The position numbers and the translations under genes are program-made. Shown piece by piece: positions 1 to 7,081 of a stretch of DNA of 20,575 bases. The stretch spans positions 1-20,575 of the forward strand of contig CAXMOP010000053.1 of NCBI GenBank assembly GCA_964195155.1. Reading direction: 5' to 3'. The notes under the pieces are model-generated. The model was not told where the DNA came from. It saw only the letters and a list, made by a program, of their open reading frames with translations, and did not search any database. This DNA comes from JACZST01 sp964195155. GTDB lineage: Bacteria > Actinomycetota > Acidimicrobiia > Spongiisociales > UBA5794. How positions within the stretch are numbered: position 1 is the stretch's first letter; each line of letters starts with the position of its first letter.

Positions 1-52
1 TCGCAGGGATCTCGTTTCCAGACCTCGACTGAAGTCGGCACCAGGTAGTCCA

Positions 53-69
53 CACCGGATATGCGCTAG
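53..69 (+). repeat. Intergenic short repeat, copy 1
   Basis: The 17-mer caccggatatgcgctag is identical to the copy at 180-196. Its core ATATGCGCTA appears again at 4721-4730, and degenerate forms occur at 8203-8213 and 8978-8990. All copies are between genes and on the plus strand. The function is unknown; a protein-binding site or a remnant of a small dispersed element are both possible. Confidence 0.7.
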
Positions 70-179
70 CTGTCGTCGGCCGTGAGGCCGATTCTGGCCC
101 CAACTCATATGGGCGGCGTCTTGTGCCGACCGGCTCTGCCAAGTCTCGTCAAAGATGTTGCAACGACCACCTGAACTCG

Positions 180-196
180 CACCGGATATGCGCTAG
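180..196 (+). repeat. Intergenic short repeat, copy 2
   Basis: This is an exact second copy of the 17-mer at 53-69. It lies 13 bp beyond the stop of the minus-strand DUF2017 gene and next to the small hairpin at 201-218. The bases flanking the two copies differ, so the repeated unit here is short rather than the edge of a long duplication. Confidence 0.7.
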
Positions 197-200
197 TTGG

Positions 201-218
201 GCGCTGCCGTCACAGCGC
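201..218 (-). terminator. Possible weak terminator hairpin after the DUF2017 gene
   Basis: GCGCTG and CAGCGC form a perfect 6-bp stem around a 6-nt loop that contains the stop codon of the DUF2017 gene. No T-tract follows in the direction of transcription, so this is not a classical intrinsic terminator. It could be a transcript-end stabiliser or chance. Confidence 0.25.
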
Positions 219-668
219 GGGGCTTAACACCTGGATCAGTGCGTCCTGGAGGTAGCCCAGATAGTGCAGCATCGCGCCATCTCTGCTCTCAGCCAGTGAC
301 CGGTCGTCCTCCCAGCCCTCCTGCTCGATGCCCATGCGGGCGGCCAGCGTCAGCCGGGCGTCCCCCAGCACCCGCAGCCACATCTGGGCGTCATCATCGC
401 TCATCGACCCCGCATCCACGGTCTCCGCGAACCGGCTCCGATCCGCGGCACGGGCCTTGGCAAGGTCGCCTTCGATCATCTCGCGGAAGTAGGCGTCTGC
501 GGCAGGGTCGTCCGGGTAGGCGGGCGGATGAAGCCGAGCGGCGGCGGGGTCGGCGTCAGACATGCCCAGGTTTTCGAGGCTCTCGGGAAGCGTGTGCAGG
601 ACCGCACGTTCCTGGGCCGTGAGGGCGACCTCGATGCTCCCGTCACGGCGGCGGAAGTGGACGCTCAC
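210..668 (-). CDS. DUF2017 family protein
   Basis: A 152-residue soluble, acidic, mostly helical protein recognised as the DUF2017 family, which in actinobacteria commonly follows clpS. The molecular function is not established; the association suggests a link to Clp-dependent proteolysis. I chose the GTG at 668 because it overlaps the clpS stop in a GTGA arrangement with a purine-rich GGAAAAG just upstream, which implies translational coupling. A GTG seven codons earlier (689) is the alternative. The protein opens with a short strand-like segment (SVHFRRRDG) and continues with helices; DDPAADAYFREM and the MWLRVLGDARLTLA helix are typical of the family. No membrane segment or signal peptide is visible. 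The family call is from sequence pattern alone. Confidence 0.85.
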   Translation of the reverse strand: MSVHFRRRDGSIEVALTAQERAVLHTLPESLENLGMSDADPAAARLHPPAYPDDPAADAYFREMIEGDLAKARAADRSRFAETVDAGSMSDDDAQMWLRVLGDARLTLAARMGIEQEGWEDDRSLAESRDGAMLHYLGYLQDALIQVLSPAL

Positions 669-1075
669 GCCTTTTCCAGCGTCGCCCACAGCCCGTGATG
701 ATGGAGCCGGTAGCAGTCGAGCTCCGACTTCTCCCTAGGGCCGCTGGCCACGACCGCTCTCCCCTCGTGATGGACCGCCAGCATCAGCCGAGTCGCCTCC
801 TCCTCGGGGAATCCGAAGAGCTTGCGGAACACGTACACCACGTAGCTCATCAGATTGACGGGATCGTTCCAGACGACCACTTGCCACGGCCGCTGAAGCT
901 CGTCGACCTCGTCGATGTCGGGAGCGTCGATTCGATGCGGTGCCGTCGTCGACGATTCGACTTCCTCCAGTGAGGGCAACACCTCCGTTGCTGTCATCGC
1001 GTGCAAGGGCTCTCGCTGGAGGTCCAGCCGGGCGACCGCGTAACCATTGATTCCCTTCGCTGGCTTATCACTCAT
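665..1075 (-). CDS. clpS: ATP-dependent Clp protease adaptor ClpS
   Basis: ClpS binds the N-terminal domain of the ClpA/ClpC unfoldase in the cytoplasm and delivers N-end-rule substrates to ClpP. The diagnostic core is present: WQVVVWNDPVNLMSYVVYVF, in which the NDP and following residues form the substrate pocket, then KLFGF, the helix with LMLAVHHEGRAVV, and LHHHGLWATLEKA at the end. The ATG at 1075 is preferred because GAGGTG lies 4 nt upstream, giving 136 residues. Actinobacterial ClpS is usually close to 100 residues, so an internal ATG at 997 (110 residues, weaker ribosome site) is a real alternative. The N-terminal extension before the core is polar and probably disordered. It overlaps the DUF2017 gene by 4 bp and forms an operon with it. 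Confidence 0.93.
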   Translation of the reverse strand: MSDKPAKGINGYAVARLDLQREPLHAMTATEVLPSLEEVESSTTAPHRIDAPDIDEVDELQRPWQVVVWNDPVNLMSYVVYVFRKLFGFPEEEATRLMLAVHHEGRAVVASGPREKSELDCYRLHHHGLWATLEKA

Positions 1076-1445
1076 CTCACACCTCGCCGAGCGAACCCTA
1101 TCAAGCGGCCCCAACTGAGTGGTCTCCTCAAACGGTGGAAACCGATCATCCACACGACAGAGTGGAGAAGGGATATTGAATCTCGTATTTCAACGTGATG
1201 GTGGGGGCTTCGCTCGCTGCAACCCGATTGAATGTGTCTTCACGTCTGCCAACCGGTCCTGGCCTTCCGGCTCACGTTCTTGTGGGACAGTGCCGCTCGA
1301 TTCGGGTGGGGTCCGACTTTGCGTGTGACACTGGCTGGGCTGGCCGTGGCTCGACGAAGCGTTTCTTGGGCTCACTGGTGGGCTCAGCTGCACGTTTACG
1401 GGTCCCGTGCCAGACTTGGCGCACACGGAGGCCAGGAGCGCCACG
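1076..1445. other. Divergent intergenic region between clpS and the epimerase gene
   Basis: These 370 bp separate two divergently transcribed genes, so both promoters should lie here. I find no clear -35/-10 pair and no convincing small gene with a ribosome binding site. The one structured item is a direct repeat, TGGGCTCA at 1367-1374 and again at 1379-1386, about 60 bp before the epimerase start, which could be a regulator site. Open frames here have the composition of GC-rich noise. Confidence 0.5.
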
Positions 1446-2375
1446 ATGACCCATGTTGTGTTTGGCACAGGATCGGTCGGGCTGGCGCTCGTCGAACACC
1501 TGGTTGCTGCCGGGGAGAGAGTGATTGCCGTTAGCCGGAGCGGGCAGGCCAACGCAGCGGAAGGAGTCGAGGTGGTCGGCGGTGATGCGTCCGACCCGGA
1601 ATTCGCATCCAGCGCTGCTCGTGGGGCGGCGGTTGTTTACCAGTGCCTCAACCCGCCCTACACCAAATGGCCGGAGCTGTTCCCGCCGCTGCAGGCCGCA
1701 GTGCTGGAGGGAGCGGCCGCAGCCGGAGCCAAGCTCGTTTCGTTCGAGAACCTGTACCTCTACGGACCGACTGGTGGCGCACCGCTCACCGAGGACCACC
1801 CGTATGCGGCCACCGGCTCCAAGGGGCGGGTCAGGGCGCAGATGGCCAGCGACCTCCTCGCCGCGCACGAAGCCGGGCGCGTTCGAATTGCGATAGGGCG
1901 GGCGTCGGACTATTTCGGGCCGCGCGGGTTGGTGAGCCACATGGGCGAGCGGGTTTTCTACCCGGCCCTCGCTGGGAAGAAGGCCCAGGTCATGGGCGAC
2001 CCCGACCAGCCTCACACGTTCAGCTACATACCCGACATCGCCGCCGGGCTGGCGACTCTCGGCGCCCGCGACGAGGCCGACGGAAAGGCGTGGCACCTCC
2101 CCAACGCTCCAACGGTCACCACCAGGGCGTTTATCGAGAAGGTATACAAGGCCGCCGGGACCTCGCCCCGCATCTCGGCAATGCCGCGGCTGATGGTCAG
2201 TCTGGTCGGACTGTTCAACGGCAACGTGCGTGAGATCCAGGAGGTGCTGTTCGAGTTCGAGGAGCCGTTCGTGGTTGACTCCAGTGCCTTCGAATCAACG
2301 TTCGATCAGCCGGCCACGCCCCTCGACACGGCGATCCCGGCGACCGTCGATTGGTTTCACGCCAACCCGAAATAG
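1446..2375 (+). CDS. NAD-dependent epimerase/dehydratase family protein (atypical SDR)
   Basis: A 309-residue cytoplasmic protein of the extended short-chain dehydrogenase superfamily. The Rossmann glycine motif GTGSVG is at residues 7-12, directly after the first strand. The region after the fourth strand reads SFENLYLYGPTGG, as in nucleotide-sugar epimerase relatives, and IGRASDYFGPRG is another family-like segment. The usual catalytic YxxxK is not present in standard form; the equivalent segment is YAATGSKGRVRAQM, so this belongs to an atypical branch and substrate and reaction cannot be assigned. The ATG at 1446 has AGGAG 7 nt upstream, a better start than a GTG-type extension 13 codons earlier. 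It is a lone gene, divergent from clpS and followed by a 170-bp gap and a decaying locus. Confidence 0.85.
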   Translation: MTHVVFGTGSVGLALVEHLVAAGERVIAVSRSGQANAAEGVEVVGGDASDPEFASSAARGAAVVYQCLNPPYTKWPELFPPLQAAVLEGAAAAGAKLVSFENLYLYGPTGGAPLTEDHPYAATGSKGRVRAQMASDLLAAHEAGRVRIAIGRASDYFGPRGLVSHMGERVFYPALAGKKAQVMGDPDQPHTFSYIPDIAAGLATLGARDEADGKAWHLPNAPTVTTRAFIEKVYKAAGTSPRISAMPRLMVSLVGLFNGNVREIQEVLFEFEEPFVVDSSAFESTFDQPATPLDTAIPATVDWFHANPK

Positions 2376-2561
2376 GGGATTGGTTTCCCAGCGACCTCGT
2401 CGCCGGCATCGGCGCGCAGCTCCGAGCACTGAGTCACTGTTCGGTTAACACCCCGAATCCGCGAGTGGGCGAACGGGGCACGACAGTGCGCTGTGCAGAC
2501 AGCGGACCCCTGCTGACTGCTGGTCGCAGCTACGCTCGCTCAGTGGTGAGCTCGTCACGTT

Positions 2562-3530
2562 TTGCAGGAATCGCCGCCATCGCCGGGGCTGCTCGGGCTC
2601 GCCCTGACCCCACCCATGGCTGCGATCTGGGCCTACGATCCGCCGCTGACCGTGTGGCGAACAAAGTCGCTGGTGGTACGGACGTTCGGACCGGCACTCG
2701 AGTCGTCTGGAGCACTCACGGTTGGCTCCGAGATCTTCGAGAACGGTGCGTACGAGGTGTATGGCAAGGGCCTCTTTCTCGTCTACCTGGCAATGGTTCC
2801 GATCGTCAGACACGTCCATCGCCGCTACCGCAGCGGAGGCGGGGAGACCAGGTGGGAGCTGTGGCCGTGGCGGCTGATGTATGGATCGTTGCTCGTCGCA
2901 GTCGCCGCAGACTTCGCAAGCTACTGGGGCATCTCGCTCCCCGGCCCGGTTGGGGATGCACTGTGGGGCGCGGGATTTGGCATCGAGTTGCTTGCCTCCG
3001 CACTGCTGCTGGTCTCGACGACGGTGTATGGAGTCGTCTCGATGCGCCTCCGCGTTGTTCCAATGTGGGCGTCACTGTTGCTGATCGGTGTGATCCCGAT
3101 GGCGATTCTCGTGCTGGCAAACCTCGCCGCCTACGCCCCGAACGGCTACGCAGTGCCACTGAGCATCGTTTGGGCGCTGATCGGCGGGTGGGCGCTGTTC
3201 CAACCGGAGGAGGTAATGGCGACCGCCGAGGCGGCGCAATTCTTTCCTTCGCGGGAGTACGAATCAGACACGCCTCACCCACGCGCCCGAAGACGAAGGC
3301 ATCCCGGCTTGGTCACCGAACGGGGACACCATTGCGGTTGCCATCCCGACCGACGGCGATGCCGAAAACTATCTGCTCGACGCCGAAACCGGAGCGATCG
3401 TGGGCCAGCTCACCGACCACGAAGGGATCGACGACTACATGCCTGCTTGGTCTCCGGATGGAAGCCATATCGCGTACGTGACCAAGAACGAAGTGGAAGG
3501 ATCAGACGAGATCCACATCATGACCGCTGA
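2562..3530 (+). CDS. Multi-pass membrane protein of unknown function, with foreign out-of-frame C-terminus
   Basis: The first ~230 codons encode a protein with about five hydrophobic segments (for example LVYLAMVPIV, LLVAVAADFASYWG, ELLASALLLVSTTVYGVV, WASLLLIGVIPMAILVLANLAA and SIVWALIGGWALF). I do not recognise the family. After about position 3240 the frame becomes Arg-rich with no structure, and a different frame starts to encode beta-propeller repeats, so the native 3' end was probably lost. The 5' end also looks damaged. In the neighbouring frame, GTG at 2543 or 2546 opens SSRFAGIAAIAG, and removing one G from the GGGG at 2585-2588 would join this to LLGLALTPPM and complete a first membrane helix. 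The TTG at 2562 is then an artificial start; ATG 2616 is another option. No good ribosome site precedes either. It is best treated as a probable pseudogene or assembly-error gene. Confidence 0.6.
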   Translation: MQESPPSPGLLGLALTPPMAAIWAYDPPLTVWRTKSLVVRTFGPALESSGALTVGSEIFENGAYEVYGKGLFLVYLAMVPIVRHVHRRYRSGGGETRWELWPWRLMYGSLLVAVAADFASYWGISLPGPVGDALWGAGFGIELLASALLLVSTTVYGVVSMRLRVVPMWASLLLIGVIPMAILVLANLAAYAPNGYAVPLSIVWALIGGWALFQPEEVMATAEAAQFFPSREYESDTPHPRARRRRHPGLVTERGHHCGCHPDRRRCRKLSARRRNRSDRGPAHRPRRDRRLHACLVSGWKPYRVRDQERSGRIRRDPHHDR

Positions 3531-3860
3531 TGGGGCACATCTTCCCAGCTCACAGACAACGCGGTTGAGGATTACTACCCGGCGTGGCCACCGACCGGGG
3601 ACACGATCGTCTTCGTATCCGCGCGGGTAGGCGAAAAGACCCTGTTCCTCATGGACGTTGATGGCTCGAATCAGCGTCAGTTGAGCGACGGGAATGACCG
3701 AGACTCCCGACCGACATGGTCACCAGACGGATCCACGATCGCCTATCACTCATTCGTTGACGAAGCCTGGTCGATCGAACTCATCGACGTAACGACGGGG
3801 AGGGTCACGCTCCTCGCGGATCGCGGAGTGCACCCTGCCTGGTCGCGCGAAGGAGAATGA
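3256..3860 (+). pseudogene. 5'-truncated, frameshifted TolB-type WD40-like beta-propeller gene
   Basis: Two frames together encode four and a half PD40/TolB-like repeats, each with a W-S-P-[DN]-G core. The first frame (from about 3256) gives RLTHAPEDEG, AWSPNGDTIAV and then LTDHEG, AWSPDGSHIAYV. Near 3541-3546 the frame shifts, and QLTDNAVEDYYPAW, LFLMDVDGSNQRQLSDG and TWSPDGSTIAY continue until a stop at 3858-3860. Inserting one base between CTT and CCC at about 3543 would restore the expected repeat spacing, so this looks like a 1-bp deletion. No start codon, signal peptide or N-terminal domain precedes the repeats, because the sequence runs straight into the membrane-protein gene. The last repeat stops halfway (AWSREGE), and the +1 frame continues plausibly for about 25 codons, so the 3' end may also be shifted. 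Confidence 0.75.
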
Positions 3861-3923
3861 CCTGCATCAAATCACCACCGAGGCGACCCGCCCCTATCGG
3901 CATGTGCGCCAGCTGGGATGGCG

Positions 3924-4586
3924 CTACGTCACAGGTTCCCTGAGCGACTCCAGGTTGACTTCATAGCGAGCATCACCGTCTGGCCCGGAGGTGAGTTGAA
4001 ATCCGACTCTCTCCAGATAGCGGGCGTGGTCGCTGCTGCCAGGCATGCTCCAGGCCTGGGTGTAGTCCAGATCGGTGAAGAGTCCCGAGGATTCCGAGTA
4101 CAAAAACTCGCCCAGCTTGAAGTCGCGATATTCCGGGGTGACGAAGTCGAGTTCAATTGCCAGTGACCCGTCGTGGGAAGGCCGGGCGATCACCAACCCG
4201 GCAGGGATGTGGCCTCGCAGCAGGAATGACGCCCAATGGTCCCCGCTCGGGTCATAAGAGAACTCCGGCTGGAAACGGCTGATCTCGTCTGCGTAGAACT
4301 CGAGGAAGTAGGCCAGGTAGCGGGACTCCGGATAGACCTGCAGCGTCGAGAAGACCTCCTCGGGGTGGGCGGTGAGCTTGCGGAGGAAATAGAGATGCAC
4401 GCCGATCACCACGACGTTGACGATCGCGATCGGATAGGCCCCGATGAGGAGCCCATACACGAGGAAGGCCCCGGCTGCCCCCAACCCGATGAGGCGGAGC
4501 TTGAAGATCGAACGCTGCATCAGCGAAACGACCACCAACACTGACCCGGTCCAGCCGATGATCTCGTAGATGATGGTGCTGTTCAT
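3924..4586 (-). CDS. YgjV-like inner-membrane domain fused to a GNAT-like domain
   Basis: A 220-residue protein in two parts. Residues ~5-75 contain three tight hydrophobic helices (IIGWTGSVLVVVSLM, LIGLGAAGAFLVYGLLIGA, IAIVNVVVIGVHLYFL) with the pattern of YgjV-type inner-membrane proteins. Residues ~90-215 resemble a GNAT acetyltransferase fold: a substrate-side strand, ELDFVTPEYRDFKLGEFLY where the acetyl-CoA loop would be, and ARYLERVGFQ, equivalent to the usual C-terminal xxFYxxxGF. The canonical Q/R-x-x-G-x-G/A pyrophosphate loop is not intact, so acetyl-CoA binding is uncertain. ATG 4586 is preceded by a modest GAGAG site. The gene is convergent with the propeller remnant (63 bp apart) and divergent from the SDR gene. 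No substrate can be given. Confidence 0.7.
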   Translation of the reverse strand: MNSTIIYEIIGWTGSVLVVVSLMQRSIFKLRLIGLGAAGAFLVYGLLIGAYPIAIVNVVVIGVHLYFLRKLTAHPEEVFSTLQVYPESRYLAYFLEFYADEISRFQPEFSYDPSGDHWASFLLRGHIPAGLVIARPSHDGSLAIELDFVTPEYRDFKLGEFLYSESSGLFTDLDYTQAWSMPGSSDHARYLERVGFQLTSGPDGDARYEVNLESLREPVT

Positions 4587-4715
4587 TCTCGGCTTTCACT
4601 CTCAACGAAGTCATGAAGGCTATTGGCGTCAGACAGTTAGCAACGGTCAACCACGCAGGCCGGATCGGCAAACCTGAACCCGCCAGTTGCACCATGAGCG
4701 ACCCGCCCATCTCGG

Positions 4716-4731
4716 CACAGATATGCGCTAG
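4716..4731 (+). repeat. Intergenic short repeat, copy 3
   Basis: The sequence cacagatatgcgctag shares the core GATATGCGCTAG with the two copies at the left end of the window. It sits in the 296-bp divergent region between the YgjV-like gene and the SDR gene, 151 bp before the SDR start codon. I see nothing else in that divergent region apart from the strong ribosome site at 4872-4877; no clear promoter boxes could be assigned. Confidence 0.6.
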
Positions 4732-4882
4732 GAGCTGTCCTCTGGGGGAAGCGTTCAGACCCTGCGTCATATCTAAAGCAGGGCTGATCGTCCGATCGGG
4801 CGAAAGCTGGAATAGCGGAATGCCGGGGGTTGCTGTGACCGCGTAGATAGGCGCGACATTCGCCCAAATCAAGGAGGGACAT

Positions 4883-5848
4883 ATGACCGAGACTGACCAA
4901 CGTACTGCGCTGGTTACCGGAGCGAACTCAGGCCTCGGGTTCGAAGCCTCCGCTCAGCTCGCCGAGCAGGGCTACCAGAGAGTGATCCTCACCGCCCGAA
5001 CCGCAGAAAAGGCCACCGCCGCTCGTGATCAGCTGTCCGCCCGAACTGGCTTTGACGTTTTCGAGACCCTCATATTGGATAGCGATGATCTCGCAACCGT
5101 GGAGTCTGCCGCCGACGAGCTTGCAGAACGTGGCGGGAAAATCGATCTGCTACTCCTCAACGCCGGTATGGCCCCAACCATCGACGTAGTCAGAACTGCA
5201 CAAGGGATCGAAGGCACGGTGGCATCCACGCTGGTCGGTCATCACCTCCTCACCACTCGGCTCCTTGCTGACGATCTGCTTGGTGACACGGCGCGCATCA
5301 TCATTGCGGGCTCCGAGGCGGCGCGTGGGGACGTGCCCACATTCCCCCCCCTCGATGTGGACGCCTTTGCGGCCGATCACTTTGATGGGGATCTCGAAGC
5401 GGCGATCGAGGCCCAACTGCTGATGGAGCCGCCCGCCAAATACAAGCCTTCCGATGTCTATGCGACCGCAAAGACTTTCGTCGTGTGGTGGGCCGCCGAG
5501 CTGGCTCAAAGCCTGCCGGGCGGGATGACGGTCAACGCGGTGTCGCCCGGGAGCACTCCGTATACGAACGCTGACCGCAACGCTCCGTTCTATATGCGGT
5601 ATCTGATGATCCCCATCCTCAAACTCGTGCCCGGCATGTCCCACTCGTTAGAGGATGGTGCCGGTCGCTATCTTGAGGCGGCGGGCTACGGCGACGACGT
5701 CAGCGGCAAGTTCTTCGCCTCAGCCCCAAAGAAGATGACGGGACCTCTTGTCGAGATCCACAACGATCACATCGACAACCCAGCCGCGCAGCAAGCCCTC
5801 ATGAGTGCGACCTCCAAGGCCACCGCAAAACCGGGGTCCCGGCGCTAA
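4883..5848 (+). CDS. SDR family NAD(P)-dependent oxidoreductase
   Basis: A 321-residue classical-type short-chain dehydrogenase, presumably cytosolic and oxidising or reducing a carbonyl/hydroxyl group with NAD(P). The cofactor motif TGANSGLG is at residues 12-19, the NAG motif at 93-95, catalytic Ser at 144 (IIIAGSEAA) and YxxxK at Tyr193/Lys197 (YATAK). The Ser-to-Tyr distance is about 49 residues, much longer than the ~13 usual in classical SDRs, because of an acidic insertion (DVDAFAADHFDGDLEAAIE). Such insertions occur in retinol-dehydrogenase-like and protochlorophyllide-reductase-like members. The motif RxxR in TARTAEKA after the second strand suggests NADP preference (inference). AGGAGG lies 5 nt before the ATG, the best ribosome site in the window. 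The substrate is unknown. Confidence 0.9.
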   Translation: MTETDQRTALVTGANSGLGFEASAQLAEQGYQRVILTARTAEKATAARDQLSARTGFDVFETLILDSDDLATVESAADELAERGGKIDLLLLNAGMAPTIDVVRTAQGIEGTVASTLVGHHLLTTRLLADDLLGDTARIIIAGSEAARGDVPTFPPLDVDAFAADHFDGDLEAAIEAQLLMEPPAKYKPSDVYATAKTFVVWWAAELAQSLPGGMTVNAVSPGSTPYTNADRNAPFYMRYLMIPILKLVPGMSHSLEDGAGRYLEAAGYGDDVSGKFFASAPKKMTGPLVEIHNDHIDNPAAQQALMSATSKATAKPGSRR

Positions 5849-5888
5849 CCCAAGGCACGCGAGCTCGTCGTGGTCAGTGTGTGAGGAG

Positions 5889-6323
5889 CTATCGCACGCG
5901 GTCGGTGGACAGTAGATAGTGAATCGTTACGGCAACGCCGAGCAGGACCGCGGCGATCGGTGAGGCAAACGAGACCAGCACCACCGCTGAAACGAAAACG
6001 GTGAGCTCGATGATGAGGCGGACGGTGCCTGGCACCGGCACTGGTGCCCCGCCCGACCGGCTTTCGTCTCCCGGGACGTTGAAAGTACCCCAGGCGACGG
6101 CCGCGACCGTTGGCACTGCGATCGCCAAGACCCAGGCGAAGGGTCCCGAGACGACGCTGTACACGCCCACACCGAGAGCGATCAGTGCGGCGATTTCGAG
6201 GCCGAATCGGAACGCCAAGTTGACCGGGTGAAACCCAAACACCCGCCCCAAGCTAACGAGAAGTTGCGTGCCACCAAGACTCACGTACTCCCACGGCTGA
6301 GCACAGCACAGGTGGAGATCCAC
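5889..6323 (-). CDS. YrdB-like (DUF2568) small membrane protein
   Basis: A protein of up to 144 residues with four hydrophobic helices. The N-terminal half (NLAFRFGLEIAALIALGVGVY) and the middle W-G-x-F-x-V-P-G-D element (AWGTFNVPGDE), followed by a polar loop and the RLIIELTVFVSAVVLV helix, match the YrdB/DUF2568 pattern. The function of this family is not established. The GTG at 6323 has no strong ribosome site; a GTG at 6284 or one nearer VFGFHPVNLAF would give the usual family length, so the start is uncertain. It is 33 bp downstream of the next minus-strand gene and probably co-transcribed with it. Its stop faces the SDR stop 40 bp away. Confidence 0.7.
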   Translation of the reverse strand: MDLHLCCAQPWEYVSLGGTQLLVSLGRVFGFHPVNLAFRFGLEIAALIALGVGVYSVVSGPFAWVLAIAVPTVAAVAWGTFNVPGDESRSGGAPVPVPGTVRLIIELTVFVSAVVLVSFASPIAAVLLGVAVTIHYLLSTDRVR

Positions 6324-6356
6324 ACCCGCCCATAGGTTGTCGGCGCGGCCGTTTAC

Positions 6357-6938
6357 TCACAGTGCGACGACTTCATCTCCATACAGATAGACAGCCGTCG
6401 CCAGCATCAGGACCGCAGCGACCGCAAGCGCAATCACGAAGGCGCGGTGTTGATACACGATCCAGAGGGCGAACAGGATCCATGACACCCCCATCATGAC
6501 GAGCCCGAAGCCGTATAACCCTCCAGGCACGGCGACGAGGAGGAACAGTCCGCTCCATCGCCGCGGCGAACGAACAGTGAACGCCGCGATTCCAGCTATC
6601 AGCAGACTCACCATCATCGCCAGCCCACCCCCAAAGAACAGCCAGACGGCAGCTTCGATATCGAAAACGTCCTCAAGCAGATCACCTAGGCCCTCAGCCG
6701 CCGCCCCAATCCCGGCGAAGAGAAGGAACAGTGAACCACGTGCCACGGGTGGATCTCGCCACAATAGGATCAGCGCAATGCCGGTGGCGACGCCGACAGC
6801 AGCCAGGGTCACCACTGCCGCATAGTCGGTGAACGACGACGGGTTGTAGTACACGGGATCGCTGAACGCGAACAGGGCCGACCCGAAAAGGGGCAAGACA
6901 CCAGCGAGTCCAAACCAGGCTGCGGTAGTTCGATTCAT
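6357..6938 (-). CDS. Six-helix integral membrane protein of unknown function
   Basis: A 193-residue protein with about six hydrophobic segments and short loops: an N-terminal helix (WFGLAGVLPLFGSALFAF), a second with VVTLAAVGVATGIALILL, a third that includes LFAGIGAAAEGLGDLLED, a fourth with FFGGGLAMMVSLLIAGIAAF, a fifth with FLLVAVPGGLYGFGLVMMGV and a long last pair. The third segment carries acidic residues (E and DLLED) that are unusual inside a membrane helix. I do not recognise the family. ATG 6938 has GAGGT 4 nt upstream. It lies between the methyltransferase gene (143-bp gap) and the YrdB-like gene (33-bp gap), all in the same direction. Confidence 0.75.
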   Translation of the reverse strand: MNRTTAAWFGLAGVLPLFGSALFAFSDPVYYNPSSFTDYAAVVTLAAVGVATGIALILLWRDPPVARGSLFLLFAGIGAAAEGLGDLLEDVFDIEAAVWLFFGGGLAMMVSLLIAGIAAFTVRSPRRWSGLFLLVAVPGGLYGFGLVMMGVSWILFALWIVYQHRAFVIALAVAAVLMLATAVYLYGDEVVAL

Positions 6939-7081
6939 CAGACCTCAGCTTCGTTCCCCTGGCATCAGAGTCGGACACCGTACCCCGCGGATACCCGCCC
7001 ATATGTGCGGCTCAGGCGACCGAGCGAAGGTTGATGGTTATTGAGGCTGACGGCTGTTCGCGGTCTTGGAGTCTTCTTTGT

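Larger units (their letters stand above)
1..209. other. Intergenic region downstream of the clpS/DUF2017 operon
   Basis: I see no convincing gene, tRNA or other RNA in this left edge of the window. It carries two identical 17-bp repeat copies (listed separately) 127 bp apart. A further sequence, CGCCCATATG read on the minus strand near 106-115, recurs on the plus strand near 6995-7004. The left end is cut by the window, so a gene beginning further left cannot be excluded. Confidence 0.5.

Noticed and set aside
1272..2096. Minus-strand open frame opposite the epimerase gene
   Set aside because: Its composition is typical of the antisense of GC-rich coding DNA, and it has no ribosome site or recognisable domain.
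2401..2415. Hairpin CGCCG-GCAT-CGGCG after the epimerase gene, considered as a terminator
   Set aside because: The 5-bp stem without a T-tract is common in GC-rich DNA.
2351..3481. Plus-strand open frame of about 376 codons
   Set aside because: It is out of frame with the clear membrane-protein and propeller sequences, is Arg/Pro/Ser-rich, and only its short segment at 2543-2587 looks coding, which is explained by the proposed frameshift.
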